Origin: Scatophagus argus
Lineage: Eukaryota > Chordata > Actinopteri > Scatophagidae
NCBI RefSeq assembly: GCF_020382885.2
Contig: NC_058496.1
Span: 786,001 to 850,000, forward strand
Reading direction: 5' to 3'
DNA: 64,000 nt
The position numbers and the translations under genes were made by a program. The notes under the pieces are model-generated. The model did no database searches, was not told where the DNA came from, and was given only the letters and a program-made list of their open reading frames with translations. Positions 1 to 12,132 of the stretch are shown here, piece by piece. Position 1 is the stretch's first letter. Every line of letters starts with the position of its first letter.

Positions 1-650
1 AGAAGTCCTTTTGATGGTTGGAACCAGATCAGGTGGTCAGTGATGAGGTTCGGGGAACATGTAGTTGGTTCTTCTGAAGCTGTGAGAAGTTCTGAGGTTC
101 TAATGGACCTCCAGAGCATCTTCACTGGCTACAACCAACAAAGGGACTTCTAGATCCTGGTTCATGACCACCAGAACCCCTAAGCAAACTTTAGAAGCGC
201 TTGGCTGTTTTCTGTTTCTGCCGGAGAAGTTTAACTGAACTGATCTCCAAACAGTCTGAGTTATCTTGAGAAGGAGGGGAAAATGTAAGAAATGCAGAGA
301 AAAGCCCTCGAGACAGACGCCGATTGTCTCTGAGGTCCATTCAGACGGACAGAGTGAGTCCATTCACGCCGCGAGCTGAGTGGGAGACGAAGGTTAAATG
401 TTTCTGATTAGCTCCTCTCTGCTGACTTTAAGGATCCTACAGCCCTGCTTATCAGCCCGCTGCTGCTTTAAACACGGAGCTGCACATGCCTCACACGCCT
501 ACAACACGCCAACCACGACACGCCAACCACAGAGCGCGTCTGTCCGCGGAGAAGACACCTCAGAGAAAACACTGCTACGCCACTTTGTGTTGCTGAACGC
601 TGCTTATCTGACCATCAATGTTACTTCCTGTCTCTGGCTTTGATGCTGCA

Positions 651-652
651 GA

Positions 653-681
<29 letters not shown>
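651..681. repeat. (CA)n microsatellite
   Basis: This is an uninterrupted AC dinucleotide run. It is followed by unremarkable sequence rich in short AAAC and CAAA motifs up to about 910. Confidence 0.95.
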
Positions 682-683
<2 letters not shown>

Positions 684-992
684 GAAGGACGTCCACTGTC
701 CATGTGAATGAGGGACAGATAAACAGACAAATGGACGGTCACCAAACAAACACAACCAAATCCTCCAGCAGCCGAGCGACGAGACGTCCGCCTCTCTGCA
801 TCCTGTGGCCGTGAGGACGAGCTGATTGGCTGCTTTTCTGTCTAACGCACGTATTAACTAACAAATGAACCAAACAACCAAACAAACAAAAAACAAACAA
901 ACAGCTCAGTAATGCCTAAATAACAAACAAACTTGTGTGATAAGTAAAATACTCTCAGCATATTAACTGGTATCAGTACTGTAGACAAGTGA

Positions 993-1041
<49 letters not shown>

Positions 1042-1457
1042 TGCTGGTGTGTGTGCTTGTGTGTGTGTATGTGTGTGTGTGTGTGTGTGTGAGTGCTGGT
1101 GTGTGTGCGTGAGTGCTTGTGCATGTGTGTGTGTATGTGTGTGTGTGAGTGCTTGTGCATGTGTGTGTGTATGTGTGTGTGTGAGTGCTTGTGCATGTGT
1201 GTGTGTATGTGTGTGTGTGAGTGCTGGTGTGTGAGTGTGTGTGTGAGTGCTGGTGTGTGTGCGTGAGTGCTTGTGCATGTGTGTGAGTGCTGGTGTGTGT
1301 GTGTGAGTGCTTGTGCATGTGTGTGTGTATGTGTGTGTGTGAGTGCTTGTGCATGTGTGTGTGTATGTGTGTGTGTGAGTGCTGGTGTGTGAGTGTGTGT
1401 GTGAGTGCTGGTGTGTGTGCGTGAGTGCTTGTGCATGTGTGTGTGTGTGTGTGTGTG
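993..1457. repeat. GT-rich minisatellite with a 36-bp period
   Basis: A pure (GT)n run is followed by GT blocks interrupted at regular places by GAGTGCTTGTGCAT or GAGTGCTGGT. The GAGTGC landmarks at 1147, 1183 and 1219 are exactly 36 bp apart, so this is a true higher-order tandem repeat grown from a dinucleotide. All long His/Thr or Val/Cys reading frames across it are artefacts of the repeat. Confidence 0.95.
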
Positions 1458-1569
1458 CTGCAGGGTGTGGAGCAGCTCTCTCTTTCATCCTCTGGCTGTA
1501 AACACAGGGCAGCAGAAACACTGACATTACTGAGCTGCTGGTTCCTCAGATTGAATTGACTTCAGTCGT

Positions 1570-1592
1570 CCAATCAGACGGAAGCCCCGCCC
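1570..1592. promoter_or_regulatory. CCAAT, ETS and GC-box cluster
   Basis: Within 23 bp there is a CCAAT box (1570-1574), an ETS core CGGAAG (1579-1584) and a GC box CCCCGCCC (1585-1592). This combination is common in TATA-less vertebrate promoters. No convincing first exon was found on either side, so the promoter call rests on motif density only. Confidence 0.3.
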
Positions 1593-2218
1593 ACCTCACC
1601 ACGACGTGGTGCACATGGAGCGAGGGAGCCTGAAGCCACAAAAAGTTTCTAACACCACAAAAGTAAAACACAAGCTGTTAATGTTAGCAGCTGACAGTTA
1701 GCATAGCATCAGCTCAGTACGGTTTAGGTTTTATTTTAAGTAAAAATCAAAAAAAGAAGTTAAGGCCGACGTTGTTGTTAGCTTCAGCCTGTCAGAAGAA
1801 GCAGGACAGACAAAACTACCAAATTCACTCCCAAACTGGAAGTAAGAAGAAGTTACCACGTAGAAAAAACCTAAAACACGAGTTAGTCAGAGCGAAGTGA
1901 AAGAAAAATGCTAACTTGTCAGATTAAAGTAGTCTTTTATGGAATATAAATGAACTTGTTGCAGTAACCTGATCAGGAACCTAATCAGCTGGATTATGAA
2001 AATATAACCTAACCTGAATACTTTTGGATGACTTCAGAATCAAACATTAATATATTAAATACAAAAATATTTCACTTTATACTAAAATAAAAGAAATGGA
2101 TGCAGCCACAAAAATATTTTTTTCAGTGCAGATGAAATTCATTGGTGAGACTTTGTTCACACAGTGTGAATGTAAACAGCGTGTTAGCTCGTCTCCTGGG
2201 GGCAGCAGGGGGAGGAAG

Positions 2219-2253
<35 letters not shown>
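2219..2253. repeat. (GAT)n microsatellite
   Basis: About eleven tandem ATG/GAT triplets. A second GAT array lies at 4919-4955. Neither lies in a supported coding exon. Confidence 0.95.
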
Positions 2254-2256
<3 letters not shown>

Positions 2257-2371
2257 GAGGAGGACAGACGGCTGTTTCCGATTGTTGTGCTGCTGTGGTT
2301 AACATACCATCAGTGTGATAAAGAAGAGGAATTTATGACATCAACAGGTTTGGTCTCCTGATTTAACATTT

Positions 2372-2404
<33 letters not shown>

Positions 2405-2766
2405 GAGGTTCTCAACACACTGAATACACACACGATGAACTCATAAACACAGTGAAAGTTCTGACTCGTGACAGATAGTGTATATTAATCAATAAAAATG
2501 TCTTCATATGCGTATAAACATACATCAGGGTTTATATGGGTGTAAAAGCAGATGTGAAATTTTCTTCATGTGGAAATTCAAACCCATACGTTAAAATATT
2601 TAATCACATGTAAACTAAAGCGTCACTCACACGCGACAAAACACGTTTGTTCTGCGTTTTTTCATTCATACTCCATGTTTGATGTTCTGGACTGTCATAA
2701 ACACACAGCGTGACATCACACTGAGCTCGTCTCACACGGGTTGTGCAGTTAAAGTGAACACAGTAC

Positions 2767-2830
2767 CTTTCTGTTTGTCCATGTCGGTCTGTTGTCTCAG
2801 CAGCTGCTGGTCCTCAGTCTCATGTCTCCG
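2767..2830 (-). other. Exon-like segment of unknown gene
   Basis: On the minus strand a polypyrimidine tract and CAG (ending 2831) precede 64 nt open in one frame. The segment ends in an AAAG/GTACTG donor. The encoded 21 residues are strongly charged and Gln-rich (starting RRHETEDQQLL), as in a helical or coiled-coil exon. A further open stretch with a donor lies just upstream, with an ATG near 3051. I do not recognise the product and found no convincing neighbouring exons, so it may be chance or a relic. Confidence 0.25.
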
Positions 2831-3103
2831 CTGAAGAGTCCAAAGCATGAAACAGACAGAGAAATGGACGTTTTGCTGCCCGGTGGAGTCCGTCTCTCTG
2901 CTGTGTGTGAAGCAGCTCCAGCTCTGATGGTGCAGTCCTGCCCTCACGAGGGAGGAGACACAGGACGGAGGACAACTCCCACCAGAGGGACAGACAGAGA
3001 GTGAAAAACAACGTCCTCACCGCTTCAAATTTGTCTTTAATTAGAAGTCTGGAGAGGTTCAACATTTTTCTTCATGTTCTGACTCAAAGCAGCAGTGAAC
3101 ATC

Positions 3104-3145
3104 CTGTGTGTGTGTGTGTGTGTGTGTGCGTGCGTGCGTGTGTGT

Positions 3146-3190
<45 letters not shown>
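3104..3190. repeat. (GT)n microsatellite
   Basis: A GT run with a few GCGT interruptions, lying directly upstream of the dispersed repeat tail at 3222-3404. Confidence 0.95.
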
Positions 3191-3191
<1 letters not shown>

Positions 3192-3221
3192 CTTCTCTTC
3201 TTCCCCCCTTCACCCAGCCGA

Positions 3222-3404
3222 CTATCAGCAGGATGGTTCTCCCTTGTGAGTCGGGTCCTGCTCAGGGTTTCTTCCTGTTAAAAGGGACTTTTCCTTGCCA
3301 CTGTCTGCTTGCTCGGGGGTTCAGGCTCTGGGTCTCTGGAAAGCACCTGGAGACAGTTTTGATTGTATAAAGTGCTATATAAATAAAATTGAATTGAACT
3401 GAAC
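3222..3404 (+). mobile_element. Teleost dispersed repeat 3' end
   Basis: The segment contains wording I recognise from a repeat family very common in fish genomes: a CCTGTTAAAAGGGACTTTTC stretch, CTTGCCACTGTC, and a final AAAGTGCTATATAAATAAAA leading into a short GAATT-type A-rich tail. It is a truncated copy without coding capacity. The family assignment is from memory. Confidence 0.7.
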
Positions 3405-4918
3405 TCATGTTGTTGGTTTGGTTTGCTCACGAGGTTCGGTGACAATAAGGAAAATGTGGAATAAGAGCAGACTGAGCCTTCACAACTGACAGACTAAAAG
3501 GGGAGGACACACATCGATGTTAGGTTTGCTGTTTTCTCTTTTTATCGCTGAGACATCCTGTCTAACACAGTCACAGAGTGCAGTCAGTGAACGCCTCACG
3601 GCGGCTGTGACAGCCGCTGACAGAAACGCCGACACGGTCTCCTCAAAGCAAATAGAAACACTCTTTATTGTAACTCCTGGCTAATCGTTCACATCACCAT
3701 TCATCTGTTACATCACCTGCATCCACATATGAAAACAACAACAACAATAACAACTTTATTGTCATTCAGTGGTTCAGTATGTACAGCAGCAGGGAGACTT
3801 CACACAGGTGAGCCGCCGCCAACGAGTCCTCTGACCCCGACTGACCCCACATGACCTCAGTGTGACCTCACTCACCTGTGTCCAGTGAGCACCTGAACCC
3901 AGGAACTGCCAGCGTCATTACATAAATAATATTATAAATCAGTTCAATTAAAGGTCAAATAAAAATATGACATCATCATCATCCTGACATCATGTTTGCG
4001 GCAGTTAAAATATGGAACATGTTGACGGTGACACGCCTCTGTGAAGTCGACCTGCGCGTTCAAATAAATCGCTAAAAAAAGAAGAAAAACACTTTAAATA
4101 TACAAAAAGAAAGGGAAAAAAAGTGGAACAATCTTTGTGTCATCATGGTGTTAGTCACAGCAACCCACTTCCTGTTTCTAACTACACACAACCAATCAGA
4201 ACAAAGCGTGAATCCTGTCAGTATCATCAAACAGCGTCAGAATCATTCCTAAAAAGAAGAAAGAATAAAGGAAATCATCTCAACATAAAGTGACCGATGC
4301 TCACTCACACAACAGATCTCACATCTTCAGCCCGTGTTTTCCCAGCGTTTTCTTCCCCACAGATACAGGAAGCATGTGGCGGCGAGGCAGACATGGTGGC
4401 GTGTGATGCAGGACGCGGCGACGGTGATTCTGGTGTTCGCAGTGAGAGTGAATTCATTCTGAGATACGTTCAAACCTCACGCTGAGGTCTGAATTTGAAG
4501 GTGCTGCGAGTCACATTAATACAAAGACAACAGAGCGAGTGAACCACGCGGCCGAACGTTTGCGGCTGGCGGGTTCGTCCTCCCGTCCATCCGTCTGTGC
4601 TGGCAACACAAAATGATCTCCACACGTGTGGGAGAACATTTTCTTTGGTCAAAAAATGAACATAAGGTCACAAGCTAACGCAGTGATGCCAGAGGGCGAA
4701 CTCCAGCGGCTGCCGACGCGCTCAAGTGAGAAGCAAAGATGGACGCCAAGCAGCAGAATTGGGGCAAACAAAAGGCTGTCGGCGTGGACAGGAAGCCGTC
4801 GGTTTCAGTCGCTGTACCTGCATTAATGTGACTCGTTAACACCTGAAACGCTGCACCTTTAATTCGTCGGTTTCATTTGTCCTGCGGCAGACTCAGATTA
4901 TGTGTGTTTGTAGAGACA

Positions 4919-4955
4919 CGATGATGATGATGATGATGATGATGACGATGATGAT
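4919..4955. repeat. (GAT)n microsatellite
   Basis: A run of GAT triplets with one GAC interruption. Confidence 0.95.
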
Positions 4956-5348
4956 ATTAACACTGTTTAGATATATTAACTCTGTGTGCTAAAGCCTTTA
5001 CAGATGTGTGCCGATGGTGAACGTGTCATCAGTTCAGTTTGGTTGAAGTCTGGTGCTGAGGTGAAAAACGTCCTCCAGTTTCCTCCTCGGGTTTGGAAAC
5101 CTCAGGAAAGTCCAGTAAAGTCTGCCTTGTTTGTCTCAACATTCATCTATTGATACAATTCACTTTTTAAAATCATATTACGTTTTCATTTCGATTTTAC
5201 TAACAAACATGCCACTTCTCTGTGTAGGTTAGAAAATAGCTGCACATCATTTGGTCACTAAACAACAAAATGTCTTCAACCTGCGTGTTGGACAAAGCGG
5301 AGACAGTTTCAGCTCCGGTTTGTCTGCACTGAAAATGTCCCTCAGAAG

Positions 5349-5360
5349 TGTGTGTGTGTG

Positions 5361-5397
<37 letters not shown>

Positions 5398-5431
5398 CTG
5401 TGCCTGTGTGTGTGTGTGTGTGTGTGTGTGT
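5349..5431. repeat. (GT)n microsatellite with CCTGTG interruptions
   Basis: GT repeat broken twice by CCTGTG motifs. Apparent reading frames across it are repeat artefacts. Confidence 0.95.
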
Positions 5432-7244
5432 GCGGTGCACTCAGGTAAAACAGGGCAGTGGTGTTTGCTATATTCCAAATAAAAACCAGTGAGGAGACAG
5501 TTTTATCACAGCCAAAGAGATGGACAGCAGCTAACATGTTAAACTAAGATGGCGGTAAACACTATCCCTGCAAAACATCAGCACTGTTAGCATTTTGAGC
5601 TGATGTCAGCATTTAGCTGCCTAAAAACTCACAGAGCTGCTAGCATGACCGGTTTCAAAGCGGCCACATTTTAATGGTGCGTTCCATTTCAACTGGGAGG
5701 TCGGAGCTTTTGAGCACCCAGTCGAGGACTTCAACTCAAACGCCTTCTGAAGAAAAATTTCCAACTTCAAAAGGCAGGAGAAACTCACCAACCCTGAGGT
5801 CAAAATCCAAGATGGCTGCTCTGCACATGAACAGGACCACAGCAGTGAAAGCTGTTGATGTGCAGTTCGTTAGCACTTCAGACTCATTTGTGTCTCATTA
5901 AATCAGACGTTACTGTGCAGCTTCTAACTGCACACACGTTTATATGCTCCGAGTGTCGCGTTGCTATCAGCTGCTATTGCTAACAATGGCTAACGTGGCT
6001 CGAGTAGCTTCTCAACTTCCAGTTTCTGAGGCAACCCGAATGCACCACGAGTTACTGAACTGAACTGAACTTTTAGCTTTTTCCTTCCAAGGCAGCTGAA
6101 TAGTTAGCTGAAAGTAATTTGAATGACAGGTTGAAGTCATAAAACGTAACTGGCTTTCCATTACAAGGTGGACAGGAAGACAAAAATACATTAAATCAAA
6201 CAATCGAACAAAAACGTAATTCAGTTTCATTACCACATGGGTATAAGCTCATTTTCTTTAGTTTAAAATCAGACTGTGATCAAAATGTCTCCTTGGTTTT
6301 CTCTGAGGTGCTGGGAAAGAAAAGCTGTCATTATGACATCATAACTGGCAAAGCCAATAGGAACAATCCTTTTGAAAGGTCGCTCACAGGTCTGTTGCTA
6401 CAGTCAGCATCCAATCTGAACTGAAATCTGACCCAGAGTCAGCAGGAATGTTGTATTAAAGCCCGACCGCAGCTGGAAGCTTCATAATAAAACATTCAGA
6501 GCAAACAGCAGAAATACGTCCGTCTGTAGTTTCATCGTCTGTCGGCCTGTTTAACCTGCTATCCAGAAAGCCTTTAACCTCCAGTGAGTTCAACAGCAGA
6601 ACTGACTTCACTTCCCAGAATACCAAACTACAAGCACACAGCTGAGCTTCACACACGAGAAGCTGCTCGCCATCTTCACGCCGATTCCTGGCTGCTCTTA
6701 TTTCTTATGAGTTTAAAGTCTTCAGTCCAGTGAAAAGCTAACAGACTGAGGTGAGGGTAAATTCATGTGTTTGTGATCACTATGCTAACAAGGCCTCAGA
6801 GCCTGGTGGCTCAGCTGTTCTACGGTGGCTGACAGAGCTCACAAAACCAAAACACACTGAGAAAAGTGCTGCAAATGTGCCCGCAGCCTGCACGTGTTTC
6901 ACTTAGTGTGGCCCTGACCTTCAGGACGACCCTTGACCTCAAGTCAGTTTGCATACAAAACCACGACGGGGCAGGAAGACCCGGGCCGGGACTCTTTGTG
7001 CTTGTTCGGTGGATATTTTGTTGTTAATACATTTTCACAGATAAACTGAAGCTTATTAAACAGCAGTCTGATGCAACAGCTGGTTTCAAACCCTCACTGG
7101 GAATCACATCGAACCTGGAGCCCGAGACGTCTCACTGAGCGTCTCACTGACGCTGAGCTGCTGTGATGAAGCTGATGGCGGCGGTGATGATGATGACGTT
7201 TTGTTCAGACTCCGGGGATTGTGGAAGATGCGGTCCCAGTGGAG

Positions 7245-8107
7245 TCAGAAGAGGCAGACCTTCTTCTTCAGGTCGTTCCTCTTCCAGACAGAGAGGCGGT
7301 CGAAGTCCTCAACGGACATCCCGAAGACACTGAAGAACTCCTCCTGAGACAGGTGTCTCTGCACGGACAAGAGACAGAAGGACAGACAGGTCACTTCAAT
7401 GAAGCCCAGTCGTTCAGTCAGTCAGTGAGTGAAGACGACGGCTTTACCTCCAGCCTGGTTCTGTCCACACCCGGGGGCAGTTTGCTCCGCCCTCTGTGGG
7501 TCACCACCAGCATCTCATAGGGGTAGACCTGAGGAGATCAACCAACCAATCAATCAATCAATCAATCAACCAATCAACCAATCAACCAATCAATCAATCA
7601 ATCAACCAACCAATCAATCAACCAACCAACCAACCAACCAACCAGCCAACCAACCAACCAACCAACCAACCAGTCAACCAACCAATCAGTTCAGACAACA
7701 GGTTCAGAAAGTACATTTCTGTAGCTAAAGGGTCAGATCAAACGGATGATGTGTTTGTGTGGATTGTTCAGAGTAACCTTCAACAGAGTCTGCCTGGACA
7801 GAAACAAACGTGGACAAACCAAATAACAGGACTGTCCAGCAGACAGACGGGAGGACAGCAGTGTGTTTTGATTCAGTGAACTGACCCTTTATTAGTGTGT
7901 GTGTGTGTGTGTGTGTTATGATTCAACTCAAACACAGTGTGGTTACTTTATGTTCCAGCATGCTGGGCAGAGAGTTTCCTCGGTCCATCCTCGAGTCTCC
8001 GTTCTGTCCAACAGACAAAGCGACACGTGTGATCACATGACCGCCAGCGACAGCTGAGTGTCAGTGATTACAAACATGAAGGAATCAGACTGTACCTGAA
8101 GATCTGC

Positions 8108-8148
<41 letters not shown>

Positions 8149-10994
8149 AAAGATCATTTCCAGTACAAATACTTCAGAGTTGTACTTAACTCACAATCCA
8201 CCACTGCAGGTGATGTGAGTAAAGTAAAATAAGCTGGTAGAACATGACGCGACGTCGTACCTGCTGGGGTTTTCTCAGACGAGCTGAACTCTGCCGACTG
8301 CAGCTGAGAACAAACAGAAACACGCTCATCATCATCACCATCATCATCAAGCTCTGCTGTCATTGGACCGCTGCGTCCAGCATCACTCACCCTGGACAGG
8401 CCCGTCTTCGAGGACGCTGGGAAATAAACAGACTTGGAGGCGTTGGACCCTGCAGAGGACGGAAAGTGAGCGGGAAAATATAAGTTGTTAAGTGTTTTCG
8501 GTCTGTTTAAGATTCTGTTCTCAGATTGATTCATTTAGCTGAGATAAACTATCGCACTAAGACGAATTAACTCAAGTGTTTAACAGAGTTTATGTGTTCA
8601 AATGGAGCCACTTCATGCTGTGTGTATTCATCCTGACCACTAGGTGGCACCACAGCTGCACGCAGCAGGTCTGAATGTACCAGCATGTTGGCTGCGGTCC
8701 GGCAGGGAGCGAGTCTTCCTCCTCAGAGGGGCTGCAGATTTGTCCAACTCGTCCTTCAGGATGATTTTGCCCAGATTGGACTGAATCTAAAGAGAAGAGC
8801 AGAAATGAGCGACCGGATCCCCTCAGCGGCAGACGATCGTCGTCTCCTGTCCTACCTTGTTGAGTTCTTGTTTCTGAAGCACTCTGAGTCCCCACAGCTC
8901 GTCGTCCAGCTCTCCATCCTCCTCCTCATCTTCATCCCTCTGCATCTTCTTCCTCCACTCCTTCTCTGCAGAAAGGAGAGGAAACAAGGAGAGGAGAGAG
9001 GAAGAGTCTGTCAGCATTTACGCTTGAAAAGGATTTTCCGATCAGAAACCTGAAAAAGGGGGGGTCGTACCAATGACAGCCATGGAGGGGGGGCAGGGCC
9101 AGTAGTCCGTCTCGATCTTGGAGGGCTCATTGGGGTCTGGAGGCTGAGCTGCTGGGAACTTTGACGATTCAATGATCAGATCCACGATGTGTTTCCCCTG
9201 AGGGACCTGAGAGGACGACACATCTGTTCACACAGACACGCACACACACACACGTATGCACACACACACACAGCGCGTTAAAGCTGATTAAATGCAGTGC
9301 GATCGTGTCTGCGCAGCTGACTAACAGAAAACGTTTCTGCATCTTTTTTCACTCTGGATGAAAAGAGAACTTCTGCAGAACAACACAACACACTGTATAA
9401 CACCTGCAGCGGTGTGGCGTTCACTGACCGATGGACCAGTCACTTCCTTACATGTAACGCACCTTGTTTGTAGATGGGAGGCTTCTTATAGATGTTGGAG
9501 CCGTTTTCTGAAAGAAAGACACAGAAGAAGAGCTGATAGTGAATTACTGACCTCTGAAATGTGAGATATGATTGAGAATTAAAATAAACTATTTTTTCAC
9601 ACATAACTTAAACATTTGTGATAAAGTTCCTTTAAACTTGTTTGAGACATGGACAGAGTGGGACATAAACCCATCCAATCCCTCTCAGCCCCTCCTCAAA
9701 GCAGTGGACGAGCTAAAGAGCAGCTTCAGCAACACACTCATTCAGCCCTGCTGCTCATCTACCTACTGCCATCACACTTTACAACTCATCTACCTGTCAC
9801 AGCCACGATTACACACCTGGACTAAATCTACCTGTCACCTTTTGCACTCCGAAAAAATTTTATATACTGATTATACTGACTTTTTATATACTGATACTGA
9901 TACACAAGTGTCCTTTTGTGTATTTTATCCGATTTCTCTATTCTATTTTTATACTCAGTATTTCATGTCATAGTGTGTTTTATTGTATTCAAGTATACCG
10001 GACTGCTATGACAACCTAACTTCCCCTCGGGGATGAATACAGTAATAAATATCTATCTATCTATCCATCACTGCCCTCTGGTGGACAAACTCTGGTGGAC
10101 ACTCTGATGCTGCACTGAGATGAGATGACCAGAGCTACCAGATCAAAACAAACTTACCGGGCCTGTGGAAGTGCTGCACGGCGCTCTTGCTACCAGCCGA
10201 GTGTGTGTGCGGCGTGTTTGGTGTGTGCGGCGCGGGCGGCGTGTGTGTGCTGTGTGTTCCGCTGGTCTGGACGGTGGAACCAGGGGAGGAACCTCCAGGA
10301 GACCGGTTCTCCAGCCACTCCCTGGACTCCCTCTGGAAACACAGAGAGGACAGCTGCTGCTCATGACGTGCTGGACAGAAACCATCACACACGTAAACAC
10401 TGAAAACCTTAAGATAATCTGTACGATGACGACGGGCGGAGAGGAAGTCTCACCTCTGGGGAGGCAGGAGGAGAGATGGAGCGAGGAGACAAGGACCTCT
10501 GAGGAAAGAGCAGAAAAACAGATTCAGAGAAGAAGAACAACACACACAGAAACAACTGCAAGCTGTGAAGAAGTTCTCTGGGTAAACTGGGACCAGTTTG
10601 TCAAAGTGGGACCAGTTCAATGGGTTTGTGATGTCCACACATCTTCAAACTGTGCAGAACTGCTGGTGACATCATTTGGAGCCAGAGTCTGTGCAGTAGT
10701 GATCGGGAGGTGGAGCCGCGGTATCGAGTTCCCGCCCACACACCCGTCTGAGCCAATCAGGAGCAGTGCTCAGCTGTCAGTCATTACTTTTCAGAGCATC
10801 AAATAACTAATTAAAGAAGACTTAAAAGTGAGTTTTGTAACAACTAAATTCCCTCAGCTGGACACCACAGAAACATGACATATGACATACATGACACACA
10901 CACACACATGCACACACACACACACAGACTCACTCTCACACACAGACTCACGCACACACACAGACTCACTCTCACACACACACACACAGACTCA

Positions 10995-11045
<51 letters not shown>

Positions 11046-11074
11046 TCACTCTCACACACACACAGACTCACTCT

Positions 11075-11105
<31 letters not shown>

Positions 11106-11919
11106 TCACTCTCACACACAGACTCACTCTCACACACACACACACACAGACTCACTCTCACACACAGACTCACTCTCACACACACACTCACACACACACA
11201 GACTCACTCTCACACACAGACTCACTCTCAAACACACACACACACACACACAGACTCACTCTCACACACACTCTCTCTGGGGCTCAGCTGTGGCAGTGGG
11301 CAGCAGACTGATGGTTTATGTTGCAGTCGGACGCTCAGCTAACCGAGCGGCAAACGAGCCGCCTGTCCGACCAGCCGCAGCCTGCTGACTGCTGACTGAC
11401 TGCTTCTCTAACGTGTCGTATGCTAAGCTAAGATAAATTAATCCTCATCCTAAATTAGCCTTTAATGGCTCACAGTCCGCCTGTCAGTACTGTGTGACTT
11501 CCTGTCTGAGGCTCACAGCTCCAAGCTCTTCCTGTTACAGACCTTTAAAACGCCTCACAGATACAAAATACACTTTCATGCTGTGTGTGGTGTGTTCATG
11601 GGGGACTAATTAATCCACGTGGTACTCAAGTGAGTACTTGTATTGTATGTATATTGGATATTCTCCTGTCACAGCAGGACAGATTGACTTTAATGAAGAT
11701 GTGGGACAGGAACAGACCTCCAGTGGGCTGTAGCTGTAGTGCGGCTGGTAGATCATCAGATCTGGTCTCTCGATGTCCAGGATGGCTTTGTCTTTTGGTA
11801 ACGCCGCCAGGTCCTTATAGCCGATCACCCCGTCCTCCACTCTGGCCTGCAGCGAGCGACGGGGGGGAGGGATTACAGATGACTGCCTGAAGATTAATCT
11901 GAAGGATAATATAACTTGA

Positions 11920-11950
<31 letters not shown>

Positions 11951-12092
11951 CTCACCACGATGGCGGCAGCAGGGGATCCTGGGATGCTGGACCCTCTCAG
12001 CGACAACACACTCCCTGGAGACGTCTGAGCCAGCTGCTTCTAACACATACACACACACACGCGCGCACGCACACACACACGCACACACACAC

Positions 12093-12132
<40 letters not shown>

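Larger units (their letters stand above)
1..7244. other. Gene-poor left flank and dematin downstream region
   Basis: I see no confident protein-coding gene here. The right part is presumably the 3' untranslated region of the minus-strand dematin gene, but its end is unclear. Minus-strand poly(A)-signal-like motifs occur near 5670 (ATTAAA) and at 3755-3760 and 3664-3669 (AATAAA). The stretch holds microsatellites, a 36-bp-period GT minisatellite, a teleost dispersed repeat tail near 3222-3404, a CCAAT/ETS/GC-box cluster at 1570-1592, and one exon-like minus-strand segment at 2767-2830. The remaining open frames are short and compositionally biased. Confidence 0.6.

Noticed and set aside
854-1527. 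Long His/Thr-rich open frames on the minus strand
   Set aside because: They are translations of a CA/GT minisatellite in several frames and have no splice or start context.
4376-4477. Plus-strand exon-like stretch after TTCCCCACAG, with about 32 open codons and a hydrophobic part
   Set aside because: Its length is within chance expectation, it has no recognisable homologue, and no upstream exon was found.
7429-7879. Asn/Gln-rich prion-like open frames on the plus strand
   Set aside because: They come from the CAAT/CCAA microsatellite antisense to a dematin intron.
9463-9470. GTGCGT as the donor of dematin exon 9507
   Set aside because: Using it leaves phase 1, which breaks the frame of the next exon. 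The GTAAGG donor at 9451 keeps phase 0.
10875-11388. His/Thr/Ser-rich open frames of about 160 codons
   Set aside because: They are artefacts of the CA plus CAGACTCACTCT intronic repeat of dematin.
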